This document shows, piece after piece, positions 40,702 to 50,758 of a stretch of DNA of 64,000 nucleotides; positions within the stretch are counted from its first letter, which is position 1, and every line of letters starts with the position of its first letter. The notes beneath the pieces are model-generated. The model saw only the letters and a list, made by a program, of their open reading frames with translations, was not told the origin of the DNA and made no database searches. Position numbers and translations under genes: made by a program. This stretch comes from Methyloprofundus sedimenti. Lineage in GTDB: Bacteria > Pseudomonadota > Gammaproteobacteria > Methylococcales > Methylomonadaceae. The stretch lies in the NCBI RefSeq assembly GCF_002072955.1, contig NZ_LPUF01000004.1:124001-188000 (forward strand). The letters are read 5' to 3'.

Positions 40702-42348
40702 GTAACTTCTCATTATCCACTGGCAGCGGCCGCACGAATGACTTCCGATAACGGAGGAATCCCTTCTAACTTCAGTAAGCGACTTTTTAAATAACCCCAA
40801 AATGACATGCCGTGCTTTCGGCAGGTCTTCTTGAGACTGGCAAAAGTATCACGGGCTTTCCGCCCTGCATCACTTCGTGTACTCCCGCTGATTTTTCGTT
40901 TCTTGACGTAATCCCTTATATCCCGTTCGCTTAAATTGTTATGAAGTGGGAGGTAGGGTTTGTCGAGTACACGGAGGAGTTCATGTTGATTTTTCCCCAT
41001 TCGCCCGAGGGCCTGGTTAAGCGTTTCGTAACAGGTTTTGGTACTGCATAGGATTTGAAAGCGCTGCCTGATACTGCTCGCCTGTTCGGTAACAGGATTA
41101 AGTTTATAAGCTTTCAGGTCATGGTAAATCGACCAAAACTGGTCGCGTGCGTCATCTACTGCCTTGGTATGGCTGTCATTTAAAGGAATCAGGCGATTAA
41201 TCACTCGTTCGGCATGGATCCAGCACAAGGCATGATCAAAGACGTTAAACTGCCCTGCATCATCACTGATAATTGAAAAGTCAGAGGAAATGCCTTGGTC
41301 TAGCAGCCCTCCCATCAAAGCACCTTCCGTGACTATTTTTCTGTGCCGAGGTTTAACGATGCCTTGCTGATCCAGCCATTCGCACCAGTCAGGTGCCGTG
41401 TTAATGCAGACACTGATATTTTCCAGTGTCGCCAAGATTACAACAGACAGCTTATTTTGTGCCATGTATTCAATGGCACCTGTGTTCAATGTATAAAGCG
41501 TTGTTTTGCCTTGTGATAGACAGTTTAAAAAATTGATTCTGCTTTTACTTTCTGTACTACTGAACCAGGCAAAAAAATCATTGCCAATATGTGTGCAATA
41601 GCCATTTTGCCCTTTATGCCGTGCGCCAGTATCATCTGTATGAATATATTTAGAAACGGATAATCCCGTCTTCAGTAATTCATCTTTTTCGGCATGAAAA
41701 TCGTCCAGATCTTCTGTTAGTATATAACTGAGCTTACCGCTCGAAATATCGACGCCTAAATCACGAATTTGTTCCAGTAGTAATGGCTGTGTGACATGTT
41801 GGTGATGGTATTGATAGAGAATAAAGGCAATAAGGCTTTTACCAAAACTACCTCCCTGAATGTCTTCAGGAAGCTGACCTAAAATCGTAAGACCCTCTGG
41901 CGTTATATATTCTGCTAAACGATAACGAATGTTATGAGTTTGAAAGGTAATATCCTGAATAACACGATCCTGATACCCTTTAAAGCGTGAACCCTCTGGG
42001 ATTTCATTCGGCTGAATAATTTGGGTTTCATCTATTTTGAGGTTGCCTTTTTTACTGCGCCTTGGGCCTTTTTTCCTTTTTGATGAGGAGTCATCACTTC
42101 CTGGGGCACCCTCCTTATCCATTGTACTCGGTTTGATTTTAGGCTTTGTGGTTTCACCTTTAAGCTTGAGTATCTCTTGTGCTAACTCATCAATCTGCTT
42201 TTGTTGCCAGGCAAGCATTTCCAATAACACATCGACTAGCGGTGTGCGATCTTCTTTGTTTATCTCTGGTAATTCAGGTTTAGGCGAGTTCATAGAATAT
42301 ATTGTAAAGCAACTTTTTAATATTTTCCCGTGGATAATGAGAAGTTTC
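40702..42348 (-). mobile_element. IS66-family element (tnpC only), copy 2
   Basis: 1,647 bp with the same ends as copy 1 at 7390-9037. The flanks GAATGTAT and CGCAATTG do not match, so no 8-bp target duplication remains. Both flanks carry truncated reading frames pointing into the IS. Confidence 0.88.
40713..42293 (-). CDS. tnpC: IS66 transposase TnpC
   Basis: 526 aa from the ATG at 42293 (MNSPKPELPEINKEDRTPLV). A frame start at 42353 lies partly outside the IS and would translate the terminal repeat, so I reject it. It has an N-terminal helix (QQKQIDELAQEILKLKGE), a basic linker, HTDDTGARHKGQNGYCTHIG with the first catalytic Asp region, CWIHAERVINRLIP, and NNLSERDIRDYVKKRKISG with the Glu region. 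Intact, so this copy could supply transposase for copy 1. Confidence 0.92.
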   Translation of the reverse strand: MNSPKPELPEINKEDRTPLVDVLLEMLAWQQKQIDELAQEILKLKGETTKPKIKPSTMDKEGAPGSDDSSSKRKKGPRRSKKGNLKIDETQIIQPNEIPEGSRFKGYQDRVIQDITFQTHNIRYRLAEYITPEGLTILGQLPEDIQGGSFGKSLIAFILYQYHHQHVTQPLLLEQIRDLGVDISSGKLSYILTEDLDDFHAEKDELLKTGLSVSKYIHTDDTGARHKGQNGYCTHIGNDFFAWFSSTESKSRINFLNCLSQGKTTLYTLNTGAIEYMAQNKLSVVILATLENISVCINTAPDWCEWLDQQGIVKPRHRKIVTEGALMGGLLDQGISSDFSIISDDAGQFNVFDHALCWIHAERVINRLIPLNDSHTKAVDDARDQFWSIYHDLKAYKLNPVTEQASSIRQRFQILCSTKTCYETLNQALGRMGKNQHELLRVLDKPYLPLHNNLSERDIRDYVKKRKISGSTRSDAGRKARDTFASLKKTCRKHGMSFWGYLKSRLLKLEGIPPLSEVIRAAAASG

Positions 42349-42490
42349 CGCAATTGTTCCCTCGGCTCAAAAGCATACGTCCCTGTACACTTTTAAACTG
42401 TCGGTCACAAATGCTAGATTCAGTGGCTCTTTCAGCTTTGGTGATGAGTGATTCGTTTCCGTCCCTAGTCTTTGTCCGGTAAGCATCCAT
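42349..42490 (-). pseudogene. Unknown gene, 5' part, cut by IS66
   Basis: From ATG 42490, with GCGAGG 6 bases upstream, 47 codons stay open to the IS66 end (MDAYRTKTRDGNESLITKAE, then SSICDRQFKSVQGRMLLSRG). No family known. It may be a gene start or a chance frame. Confidence 0.4.
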
Positions 42491-42821
42491 GCTAACCTCG
42501 CTTTGTGATACTTAAGCTTTATAATCAATATTTCGTATTGTCAGGCTTTGCTTTCCATGCGCTACGCACTCCCAATATTGCTTTGTTAGGCTATCGCCAA
42601 ACACCATTTTGATTACTGCTCATCCATGAGCAGTAGCGGAAAGCATCCATGCTATCCGCTTCTCAGTCTGGTAGGGTGGGCAGGCTTTTTTGCCCACCGT
42701 GTTTATCGGTAAATGGTGGGCAAACGGTAAAGCTGTTTGCCCACCCTACGTTGAATATGGGAGAGCGTTGTTATGTCAAATTAGCGCCGGGAAAAAAGCA
42801 CAAAAAAAAGGTCTCAGGTAC
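42491..42821. other. Spacer with family B REP pair
   Basis: 331 bp between IS66 and IS4. AAGCATCCATGCTA occurs twice (~42481 and ~42641). A REP pair lies at 42667-42750. The last 11 bases are the IS4 target duplication. No gene. Confidence 0.55.
42667..42750. repeat. REP-like pair, family B (full)
   Basis: GGTAGGGTGGGCA...TGCCCACCGTG, then GTTTATCGGTAAATGGTGGG and CAAACGGTAAAGCTGTTTG, CCCACCCTAC. The complete form of the unit at 7055 and 12514. Confidence 0.7.
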
Positions 42822-44362
42822 GAATGGCACTTACTTAAGAATAAAACACATAAATCACAGTGAGTTACTTTATTTTCTTCGGGTGTCCATTCTTTCTAAT
42901 CACTGCTCTTGCTTCTTCTCTAGGTTTCATTAACAAGGAAAAAGGCTTTGGTCTTCTTTTTACTGCACGAGGTTCTATTCGACCAGAACGATTTCCAACC
43001 CGCTGCTGAGCAATTAATACAAATAATGATTCTTCAATGACTCCTGTACCAGTAAGAGCCGTCTGTTGAGTCCATGCCAACCACAATTGTAGTGTATGCT
43101 TAAAGCTAAGCTGGCGTGGTAATATATCGACTAATAAAGCCGTTTGAGCCATCAATAGTCGAATCAGATTATAGGCCAGAAAATAGACCCATATCTCCTT
43201 TTCACTCATTTCGGGTGTTTTACAGCTGAGCGTTTCCATGCCCATCGTCGTTTTTATATTCCGGAAATCAACTTCAATCTGCCAGCGTTTTTTATACAAA
43301 ACCTTGAGTTCTGGTTTCGATGCTTCTTTAGGGCATAGCAATGTTGTTATGAGTATCTTGCCATGAGTGCTTAACTCACGGATAAGTAACGTTTTCGGTG
43401 CAACATCATAGTGCGCTTGTGTCATCCAGTCTGGTTTGATCTTTGGTTTGGTTAGTTCGATTAAGTGATCTCTGGTGCCTATTCGTTTGCCTTTCCTAAA
43501 GTCAGTTACCCGTTTACGCGCGCCCATTTGCTCAAAGACGGCATCAATGCCTTTTTCACGCAGTGAAGCTAACAAAAAATAGGTACCATAAAAAGCATCG
43601 CCAAGAACAAGGTCTCCCGTATCAAAGGTGTCTATAATATTACGAAGCAAACTTTGCTCATCTGAGCCTTTTCCATTGAACCGTCCTATCGACGCATTTA
43701 AAACGGCCCCACTTGAAAGGCAGATAACGCCAACCAACCGACAAATTGGAAAACCAAGTCCTGGTTTTTGACCACTCTGCTGAGGATATACTGCCTGATT
43801 TTCAACGGTGTCGGGCATTGTTACAGTGGTTCCATCAATTAAATGTACACGCCTTCCATGCCAGCGCCATTGCTCAGGGATTTGACAGTTAATGAGCTCA
43901 CCTGTCTGGCAAACTAGGTCAGAAACCATTGCTAATGGCAAACGCTGTCTTGCTCGACAATAACCACCCGTAGAGGTACTAACAGGTGCAAGGCCACCAA
44001 TGATACGTTTTATTGCTGCATCATTGACCGCTTTTTGACAGGAGCGATCTTCACTCAAGGCTTGTGCTAAAAAAATTGAAAGTGTTTCTGTGGGCGGATA
44101 AAGTCGCTCTCGATGTTCAGGTAATAAGGTGTCAATTCTTGATAGCAGTTCAGGGCAGGTGAGCAGGTTAAAAAATTGATACGAATCTGTCTTTTCTGCA
44201 CATTTTTTTATTCTTTGTTGTTGGCAGCGTAAAAATTTGTTATTAATAAACATTAAGGCAGGTTTCTCGGTGATGGCTAAGTTGTTTTGTCGCAATCAGT
44301 TTATCATCGAACCTGCCTTTTTTAATATTTTCAGTAGCTTATATCTTAAGTAAGTGCCATTC
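42822..44362 (-). mobile_element. IS4-family element, copy 2
   Basis: 1,541 bp with the same 19-bp ends as copy 1. Flanked by the 11-bp duplication GTCTCAGGTAC at 42811-42821 and 44363-44373. Intact transposase inside; likely the active copy. Confidence 0.95.
42865..44295 (-). CDS. IS4-family transposase
   Basis: 476 aa from a TTG at 44295, or 462 aa from ATG 44253. HLIDGTTVTMPDTVENQAVY (first D), LVLGDAFYGTYFLLASLREK (second D) and YKKRWQIEVDFRNIKTTMGM (E and YREK-like block) are all present. N-terminal CRARQRLPLAMVSDLVC fits the DUF4372/IS4 type. C-end basic (RRPKPFSLLMKPREEARAVI). All frames intact, unlike copy 1. Confidence 0.95.
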   Translation of the reverse strand: MRQNNLAITEKPALMFINNKFLRCQQQRIKKCAEKTDSYQFFNLLTCPELLSRIDTLLPEHRERLYPPTETLSIFLAQALSEDRSCQKAVNDAAIKRIIGGLAPVSTSTGGYCRARQRLPLAMVSDLVCQTGELINCQIPEQWRWHGRRVHLIDGTTVTMPDTVENQAVYPQQSGQKPGLGFPICRLVGVICLSSGAVLNASIGRFNGKGSDEQSLLRNIIDTFDTGDLVLGDAFYGTYFLLASLREKGIDAVFEQMGARKRVTDFRKGKRIGTRDHLIELTKPKIKPDWMTQAHYDVAPKTLLIRELSTHGKILITTLLCPKEASKPELKVLYKKRWQIEVDFRNIKTTMGMETLSCKTPEMSEKEIWVYFLAYNLIRLLMAQTALLVDILPRQLSFKHTLQLWLAWTQQTALTGTGVIEESLFVLIAQQRVGNRSGRIEPRAVKRRPKPFSLLMKPREEARAVIRKNGHPKKIK

Positions 44363-44500
44363 GTCTCAGGTACCGAATTGCGAAGTTATCGATAAAACAA
44401 ATAAGCTACAAAAGAGATCCATCGTTTAACAAGCTCACCCTAATATTCGCAACCGTCTCTGTAAAAAACGACTGAATGCGGCACCTCCCATCCTGCTCTG

Positions 44501-46183
44501 CTATCGTTTACGGCGATACTCCCGATATTCGGGACTCCAGAAATTAGCCTGAATGTTTTGTTCCAGCTCTGCTCTGGAAACTGCTGGCGCAACGTCTTCT
44601 TCAATCGCTTGCAGACCTACCGCCAGGGCAATATACAGGCTGACTTCTCTTAACTGACTTAGTGCAGGCAGCAAGTCATTTCCGGTGCCATTAACCAGCG
44701 GAGAACATTCCGCCAGTGCTTCACTGGCAACTATAAACATGGTGTCGGTCACGCGGGTTGCCTGACTGGCAATAACCCCTAAACCGATGCCGGGAAAAAT
44801 ATAACTGTTGTTACATTGCACAATCACTTTTTGCATATCCTGATACTCAACCGGAGCGAAAGGGCTCCCGGTTGCGACTATGGCATTGCCATCGGTCCAG
44901 CGTATTACATCCTCAGGCAAGGCTTCGACATGTGATGTCGGATTGGAAAGTGGTAATACGATCGGCTTGCTACAGTGGGCATACATTGTTTTAATGACGG
45001 ATTCAGTCATCAATCCCGCCTGCCCCGAAACCCCGATCAATATGCTGGGTTTACTTTCACGTACCAGGTCTAACAGACTGACAGCCTGTCCATTGCTACT
45101 CCAGGCAGAAATCTCGTTCGGGTCTCTGGCAAATTTTTGTTGAAAATCAAGCAGGTGATCCATATCAGTCGTTAATAAACCATGATGGGTAAACAAATAG
45201 ATTCGACTCAGAGCCTGCTCTTCGCTTAAACCCTCTTTAATCATGTGCTTTACAATCTGTTCTGCAATACCACAGCCTGCTGATCCACCGCCAATAAAGA
45301 CGATGCGCTGATCTGTAATCGAACTATTATAGACCTGACAAGCCGCTAACAGGATACCTGCCGTCACTGAAGCTGTACCTTGAATATCATCATTAAAACA
45401 ACAGATTTGATGCTGGTATTTTTTTAATAAGGGTGTGGCATTGCCCTGAGCGAAATCTTCAAACTGCACCAAAACACCTGGCCAGCGTCGCTTGACCCCT
45501 TGAATAAATAAATCGACAAAGTTGAAATACTCTTCTCCTGTCACGCGCTCATGTCGCCATCCCATATACATAGGGTCATCTAGTAAATCTTGATTATTCG
45601 TTCCTACATCCAGGGCGATGGGTAAAGTATAAGCAGGGCTAATGCCGCCGCATCCAGAATATAATGACAGTTTGCCGATGGGTATGCCCATGCCGCCTAT
45701 GCCCTGATCACCAAGCCCTAGAATGCGCTCGCTATCAGTAACGACTATAACTTTGACATTTCTTTTGTCCAGATTTTTCAACATATCCGACATTTTGTCC
45801 CGATCCGGATAGGATAAAAATAAACCTCTTTTACGTCTGTAGATACGTGAGAATTGCTGACAGGCCAGTCCCACTATTGGCGTATAGATGATGGGCATCA
45901 TTTCTTCAAGATGTTTGGTCAACATATTGAAATAAAGCGTTTCGTTGGTGTCCTGGATATTACGCAGAAAGATATGTTTATTAAGATCATTTCTGAGTTC
46001 GGAAAATTGGTGATAAACTCTTTTTTCCTGATCGTCAATGGTTTCGACCACAGTGGGTAATAAACCATCCAGGTTAAATTCCAGCCTTTCAGATGCTGTG
46101 AACGCAGTGCCTTTGTTTAATAATGCTGTTTCCAGCAAAATAGAATTTGCATAGGAGGTATATAAAGGGCGTTTTTTGTTCAT
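44501..46183 (-). CDS. maeA: NAD-dependent malic enzyme
   Basis: 560 aa, typical of the large MaeA/SfcA type. [40 protein letters not shown] (catalytic region), [35 protein letters not shown] (metal site) and the NAD loop [17 protein letters not shown] are all present. It turns malate into pyruvate and CO2 with NADH. Stands alone, 138 bp beyond the IS4. Confidence 0.95.
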   Translation of the reverse strand: MNKKRPLYTSYANSILLETALLNKGTAFTASERLEFNLDGLLPTVVETIDDQEKRVYHQFSELRNDLNKHIFLRNIQDTNETLYFNMLTKHLEEMMPIIYTPIVGLACQQFSRIYRRKRGLFLSYPDRDKMSDMLKNLDKRNVKVIVVTDSERILGLGDQGIGGMGIPIGKLSLYSGCGGISPAYTLPIALDVGTNNQDLLDDPMYMGWRHERVTGEEYFNFVDLFIQGVKRRWPGVLVQFEDFAQGNATPLLKKYQHQICCFNDDIQGTASVTAGILLAACQVYNSSITDQRIVFIGGGSAGCGIAEQIVKHMIKEGLSEEQALSRIYLFTHHGLLTTDMDHLLDFQQKFARDPNEISAWSSNGQAVSLLDLVRESKPSILIGVSGQAGLMTESVIKTMYAHCSKPIVLPLSNPTSHVEALPEDVIRWTDGNAIVATGSPFAPVEYQDMQKVIVQCNNSYIFPGIGLGVIASQATRVTDTMFIVASEALAECSPLVNGTGNDLLPALSQLREVSLYIALAVGLQAIEEDVAPAVSRAELEQNIQANFWSPEYREYRRKR

Positions 46184-46478
46184 TAGGATCGTGTTTATAA
46201 GTTTAGTGTGCTCAGAATAGCGCTTAAATAATTACCAGCAATATTTGCACCAGTTCTAATAATATTTAATCTAAGCAGCAGAGCCTGACTCGATAGTCCG
46301 CAGATGTTGTGGATTCAGTGGGCTAATGCCAGGCACTGACCACTAACCTGATTATCTCAATTTGATTAGGGAATTTATCTATTAGAGCGGATATTATAAA
46401 AGTTTGCACTGATATAAACTAGCGCTTAAAAATATGCACTGAATTTTTGCGCAGTTCAGGATCTGCAACCTGACATTA

Positions 46479-47150
46479 TCAGCAGATAACATCCGGCCGT
46501 TTACTCAGTCTATAAACTTTTTCCTTTAGATTACTTAAACCTCTTGCTCTAAAATTTTCATTGTTTTGCAAAACATCTTCTGCACTAAGCGGCTCTATAG
46601 CATAGGTCTTTCCAAACAGGCTGTGTACTTCATTATCATCAACAGAGAATGGCGGCCCTGGCATTTCATACTGAGTATATTCCAATGTTACTAACAAGGT
46701 GTGCTCTAGCGCAGGTGCTATTTTGTTTAGATGCTGAACATATTCCTGGCGCATCTCCGAGGGTAAGGCAATTAATGCCGCTCTATCGTATATCGCGAGA
46801 CAATCATTCAGGTGCTCATTACTCAGGTCAAAGAAATTGCCAAGATAGAGGCTAAGACCCTCCGTTTCCCAGCACTGAAAAGCGCCACAATCAGTGATAA
46901 TGGGTTCTAGCTGGTTTTCAGAAAAAAAGCTTTGTACTGCCAGCGGGCTAATTTCCACACCGACTACTTGATAGCCATGAGACAGTAACCATAATATATC
47001 TCTGCTTTTTCCGCACAGCGGCACAAATATTTTACTGTTCGCGGGAATATCAAGCGTCTCCCAGAATTTTTGTAAATGTGCGTTTATTTCCTGTTCATGA
47101 AAACCAATCTGGTTTTGTTCCCATCTTTCTAGCCAAAAATCTGTATGCAT
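46479..47150 (-). CDS. tpm: Thiopurine S-methyltransferase
   Basis: 223 aa, standard length. FWLERWEQNQIGFHEQEINA, SKIFVPLCGKSRDILWLLSH (SAM site), GVEISPLAVQSFF and IYDRAALIALPSEMRQEYV are all family marks. Bacterial Tpm moves a methyl from SAM to thiols and to selenium or tellurium compounds. Single gene, with 295 bp free downstream toward maeA. Confidence 0.95.
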   Translation of the reverse strand: MHTDFWLERWEQNQIGFHEQEINAHLQKFWETLDIPANSKIFVPLCGKSRDILWLLSHGYQVVGVEISPLAVQSFFSENQLEPIITDCGAFQCWETEGLSLYLGNFFDLSNEHLNDCLAIYDRAALIALPSEMRQEYVQHLNKIAPALEHTLLVTLEYTQYEMPGPPFSVDDNEVHSLFGKTYAIEPLSAEDVLQNNENFRARGLSNLKEKVYRLSKRPDVIC

Positions 47151-47530
47151 TATGTTACCTCTCGTTCTGTCATAGTTTATTATAATTGATAAAAGCTCAA
47201 CGGCTTCATCAGTTTCGCGGTAATGTTATTTATTTTATATCGCCGCTATGAAATTCAAGATCAACTGGCTATTATCCAGCCAGACTATGGACAAAGCTTA
47301 CAGACTAAAGCAAATTACCTGCTAACAATGCCCCGAGCTTGTCCCGTTTAGTTGACCGGGGTGTCAGCTCTGATTACAGATCGCCACGCAGTAGCCTATA
47401 ATGGCCTTACAGCATCTTGCCAACATGCCTGCTATGGGACGCTTAATGCAAGAATTAACTGAAATTCTGGCAGTAAATCCAGAGCCAGGGGATCAATAAA
47501 CAATTATTCTAACCACAATATACCTATTTA
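47151..47530. other. Intergenic region with possible gene scraps
   Basis: 380 bp between divergent tpm and rmuC. Near 47411-47500 an open stretch encodes HLANMPAMGRLMQELTEILA before a stop at 47500, possibly the tail of a lost gene. Nothing else is recognised. Confidence 0.35.
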
Positions 47531-49174
47531 ATGAACGAACTGACTCTTGATCCCATTTTCTTATTTGCTTCTATAAGCAGTTTTTTATTGTTTGTTTGCC
47601 TGTTGTTACTATTTTTCGTACTCAGAAAAGTCAATGCATTGACTAAATCTAATGCCGAACAAATTAAACTCGAATTAGTCAATCTGTTGCAACAAAATGA
47701 AGTGACATTAAAAGAAGGCTTAAATGATTCGCGCAAAGAATTGCGCGATGTCAGTGCTGATAACCGGCGAGAAATACATGATTTATTTAACAGCTTTCAG
47801 GATACTTTATTAAAACGACTGGGCGAAAATAGTAGTGATCAAAACCGTCAGTTAGAGGCTTTTAAAACCGCTCTGAATCAGTTATCGGAAAATTTAATTA
47901 GTAATTCCTCCGAGCTTAAACGCAGTGTTAACTTATCATTTCATGAAACCAGCGAAGCATTAAATAGAAAACAGGATGAATTTAGAGAAAAAACACTGGA
48001 AAAATTAAATGGTTTTGAGCAAAGCATCAAGAGCGACGCCAAGGATAACCGTCAGGAACAAAATGCCAGCCTAAAGTCATTTGAACAGAAATTTTCAGAA
48101 GTTATTAAAGAGTTTACCGGGCAATTAGGGGTTAAATTTTCCGATCTGAATACACAGCAATTGACCGCCACTCAGCAAGCAAAAACCAGCATTGTCGAAA
48201 TCAGGGATGCGATTGAAATGCAGTTAAAAGCAATTAGAGAAGATAATACTCAACAGCTCGGCGAAATGCGTAAAACAGTTGATGAAAAATTACATGAGAC
48301 TCTGGAAAAAAGATTAGGCGAATCTTTCAAGCTCGTGAGTGATCGTCTTGAGCAAGTGCATAAAGGCCTGGGTGAAATGCAGAACCTGGCTATCGGTGTG
48401 GGTGATCTAAAAAAAGTGCTCTCAAACGTTAAAACACGCGGAATCCTGGGCGAATACCAATTAGGTAATATCCTGGAACAGGTGCTTTCACCCGAGCAAT
48501 ACGATATCAATGTCGCCACTAAAAAGGGCAGCCAGGCAAATGTCGAATATGCAGTCAAACTACCCGGTAAGTCTGATCAAGAAACAGTCTGGCTGCCGAT
48601 TGATTCTAAATTTCCTCTGGAAAGTTATCAGCTGTTATTGCAGGCTTTAGAAGAAGGCGATGTCATTAAAATTGACCTGGCGCAAAAGCAGTTATTGAAA
48701 GTAATAGAAAGCTTTGCCAAGGATATCAGTACTAAATATATTGATCCACCTAACACTACCGATTTCGCAATAATGTTTTTGCCTGTGGAAAGCCTTTATG
48801 CAGAGGTCTTGCGTCATCCTGAAATGTTTGAGAAATTACAGCGTACCTATCGAATAACCATTACCGGCCCGACAACTTTGTCGGCATTGCTCAACAGCCT
48901 GCATATGGGTTTTAGAACCCTGGCAGTACAGAAACGCAGTAGCGAGGTGTGGAAAATACTGGCTGAAGTAAAAACTGAATTTGTTAAGTATGCAGGCCAA
49001 CTGGAGAGGGTGCAGAAACACCTGCACACTGCTTCTAGCTCTCTGGAGGTTTTACAATCAACACGGACTAGCATGATGGAACGTAAACTGCGTAGTGTAG
49101 AGTCAGTGGAAATTGAAAAAACAACTGAATCCATACAAACGCTGGGTAGCTCCGCAAATATTCATGAGGATTGA
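47531..49174 (+). CDS. rmuC: DNA recombination protein RmuC
   Basis: 547 aa. A membrane anchor at residues ~8-28, then ~250 residues of coiled coil, then the RmuC domain: MQNLAIGVGDLKKVLSNVKT, RGILGEYQLGNILEQVL, VEYAVKLPGKSDQETVWLPI, DSKFPLESYQ and ITGPTTLSALLNSLHMGF. RmuC limits inversions at short repeats in E. coli and has a nuclease-like fold. Single gene. The repeat-rich surroundings make its role here of interest. Confidence 0.94.
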   Translation: MNELTLDPIFLFASISSFLLFVCLLLLFFVLRKVNALTKSNAEQIKLELVNLLQQNEVTLKEGLNDSRKELRDVSADNRREIHDLFNSFQDTLLKRLGENSSDQNRQLEAFKTALNQLSENLISNSSELKRSVNLSFHETSEALNRKQDEFREKTLEKLNGFEQSIKSDAKDNRQEQNASLKSFEQKFSEVIKEFTGQLGVKFSDLNTQQLTATQQAKTSIVEIRDAIEMQLKAIREDNTQQLGEMRKTVDEKLHETLEKRLGESFKLVSDRLEQVHKGLGEMQNLAIGVGDLKKVLSNVKTRGILGEYQLGNILEQVLSPEQYDINVATKKGSQANVEYAVKLPGKSDQETVWLPIDSKFPLESYQLLLQALEEGDVIKIDLAQKQLLKVIESFAKDISTKYIDPPNTTDFAIMFLPVESLYAEVLRHPEMFEKLQRTYRITITGPTTLSALLNSLHMGFRTLAVQKRSSEVWKILAEVKTEFVKYAGQLERVQKHLHTASSSLEVLQSTRTSMMERKLRSVESVEIEKTTESIQTLGSSANIHED

Positions 49175-49632
49175 ATACACAACTTGTTAAGTATTACGAA
49201 CGGACACCACATATTTATAGTCCTCACCTTTCACAGGAGTAATCGCTAGGTCGGATTTGATGTCCAATGTTACGAAAACGCAAGATAACCTCTAACACGA
49301 GGGGCTTGTTTTTATTAATGTAATAAGTTTTTTTGCATCAACAGGACGTTTTAGACCAAACTTTATTTCTTTGGCTTTAGCCTCAATGCGCTGTTCGCAA
49401 CATGTTTTATCTCGTCGAGTCCGACTTTGGAGATCCAGACAAAACCGGCAAACAATTTATTTCCCTCGGAATGAATAAGGGTTGTGTTATTGAAGAGCAA
49501 ACGAAAAGGTTTATAAACAAATAGCGCCTGTAAAGCACTATTTGTATTGAAATATCAATCAAGATTTTTAATGCGATGGTCCCTTAGCTAGGGAACCTGA
49601 TTTATAGCATTTTACTGGTCACTTTGTTAGTT
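49175..49632. other. Gene-free region after rmuC
   Basis: 458 bp. On the minus strand 49190-49275 reads TLDIKSDLAITPVKGEDYKY, then VVSVRNT and stop, perhaps a decayed gene tail. GGGACC-like arms at ~49574-49601 (GTCCCTTAGCTAGGGAAC) form a short palindrome that could end the gene at 49633 on the minus strand. Confidence 0.4.
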
Positions 49633-50115
49633 TCACTTGCTACCCGCTGCACTATCATGGGTATCCAAAATACGGTTTAGCATATGTGTCTGTTGTGAGG
49701 CTCTATCGGCCTGGGTTAAATTAAGCATGCCTTTAAGGTTTTCAAACCCTGCTGCAGCATTTTTTAGTTGTGCAGTAGCTTCAACTAAATCATCCTTCTT
49801 TACAGCGGTACGTGCTTTTTTCAAAAAACCATTAGCTCGCATACGATTGCGATCGACTTTATCATTAGCATTTATTTCTTTACTAATTTTTAATGCGTCT
49901 TTGATCTCCGCGATAACAATATCGTTATCAGCTTTGTCATTGATAGATTTCATTGCCTGATTAGTTTGACTTATAGTTGCATTAATTGCCTCAAGTGGAG
50001 TCATATTGTTATACATGCATGCCATACCCATGCAAACGGCAGTTGCATTAGTCGAAAATACCCCTAAAGAAAGTGTCAATGTAGCAGCGACAGCAGCGCT
50101 TTTTAATAATCTCAT
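49633..50115 (-). CDS. Periplasmic helical protein, unknown
   Basis: 160 aa. Signal peptide (AAVAATLTLSLGVFSTNATA, cleavage near residue 26). The mature part begins with a CMGMACMYN motif (two Cys and several Met, possible metal ligands) and is then all helix: ATISQTNQAMKSINDKADND, EIKDALKISKEINAND, KKARTAVKKDDLVEATAQLK. I do not recognise the family; it vaguely recalls small periplasmic metal-binding helix bundles. A perfect 20-bp hairpin lies 37 bp upstream. Confidence 0.72.
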   Translation of the reverse strand: MRLLKSAAVAATLTLSLGVFSTNATAVCMGMACMYNNMTPLEAINATISQTNQAMKSINDKADNDIVIAEIKDALKISKEINANDKVDRNRMRANGFLKKARTAVKKDDLVEATAQLKNAAAGFENLKGMLNLTQADRASQQTHMLNRILDTHDSAAGSK

Positions 50116-50151
50116 ATATTGTAAACCTCGTTATAGTTATTTTTATTATTT

Positions 50152-50198
50152 GGTATGTAACTACTTAAATATTAGGCATATTTAAGTAGTTACATACC
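50152..50198. promoter_or_regulatory. Perfect 20-bp inverted repeat upstream of 50115
   Basis: Arms GGTATGTAACTACTTAAATA and its exact complement, loop TTAGGCA. No T-run follows on either side. It lies in the promoter or leader region of the minus-strand gene. Could be an operator, an RNA hairpin or a mobile palindrome. Confidence 0.7.
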
Positions 50199-50758
50199 GA
50201 GGTATACCTTATCATAACTTTTAAAAAATTATATGCTGAGGTTAAACAGTCTTTATATTTCGGTAACTTAGCATAAGTATAATATGTCATCTAAATCGCC
50301 TGAAAATAATAAAATCAGTACAATTGGAAGTAAGCCTGTATGTTCGACAGCCACAAAACTGACGTGTGAACCCTGACAATATTGGTTAGAATCATTACGA
50401 TTAATTTATATTTTAAAATTCCTTAGGCAGGAAACTCTATTAATCGATGAAACACGTTGCGAAATCAAGCATTCAAGCAATGCCAAAACGCCGCTAAGTA
50501 CTGTTAAGGAAAACAACAACAGCATACTCGAAAAAATATTGTAGTATCGAATCCTGAGCAGAGAATTCTCTTCGTGAGCCGAACTGATAAGCAAAGGCTT
50601 TTTGTGCCCATTACCTATAAAATGACGCACACTCAGCACTTTGCCCATTCATTCTGCTCTAATTTAACAGGAGTATGTTTTTCCGTTAGTGAAGCTTTTA
50701 AAAACATTAATGGGTAAAATAAACACAGTTTTAACTTATTATCATTTATCAAACAGCC
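50199..50758. other. Gene-poor region before batD
   Basis: 560 bp. A minus-strand frame at 50406-50648 (80 codons, one hydrophobic segment LLLFSLTVLSGVLALL) has no good ribosome site and no known family; I leave it uncalled. The rest is AT-rich, and the batD promoter should be in the last 100 bp. Confidence 0.4.

Noticed and set aside
40713-42353. 546-aa version of IS66 TnpC starting at 42353
   Set aside because: Its first 20 residues translate the terminal inverted repeat and flank; the ATG at 42293 matches the family start.
50406-50648. 80-codon minus-strand frame with one hydrophobic segment
   Set aside because: No ribosome site or family; may be chance.
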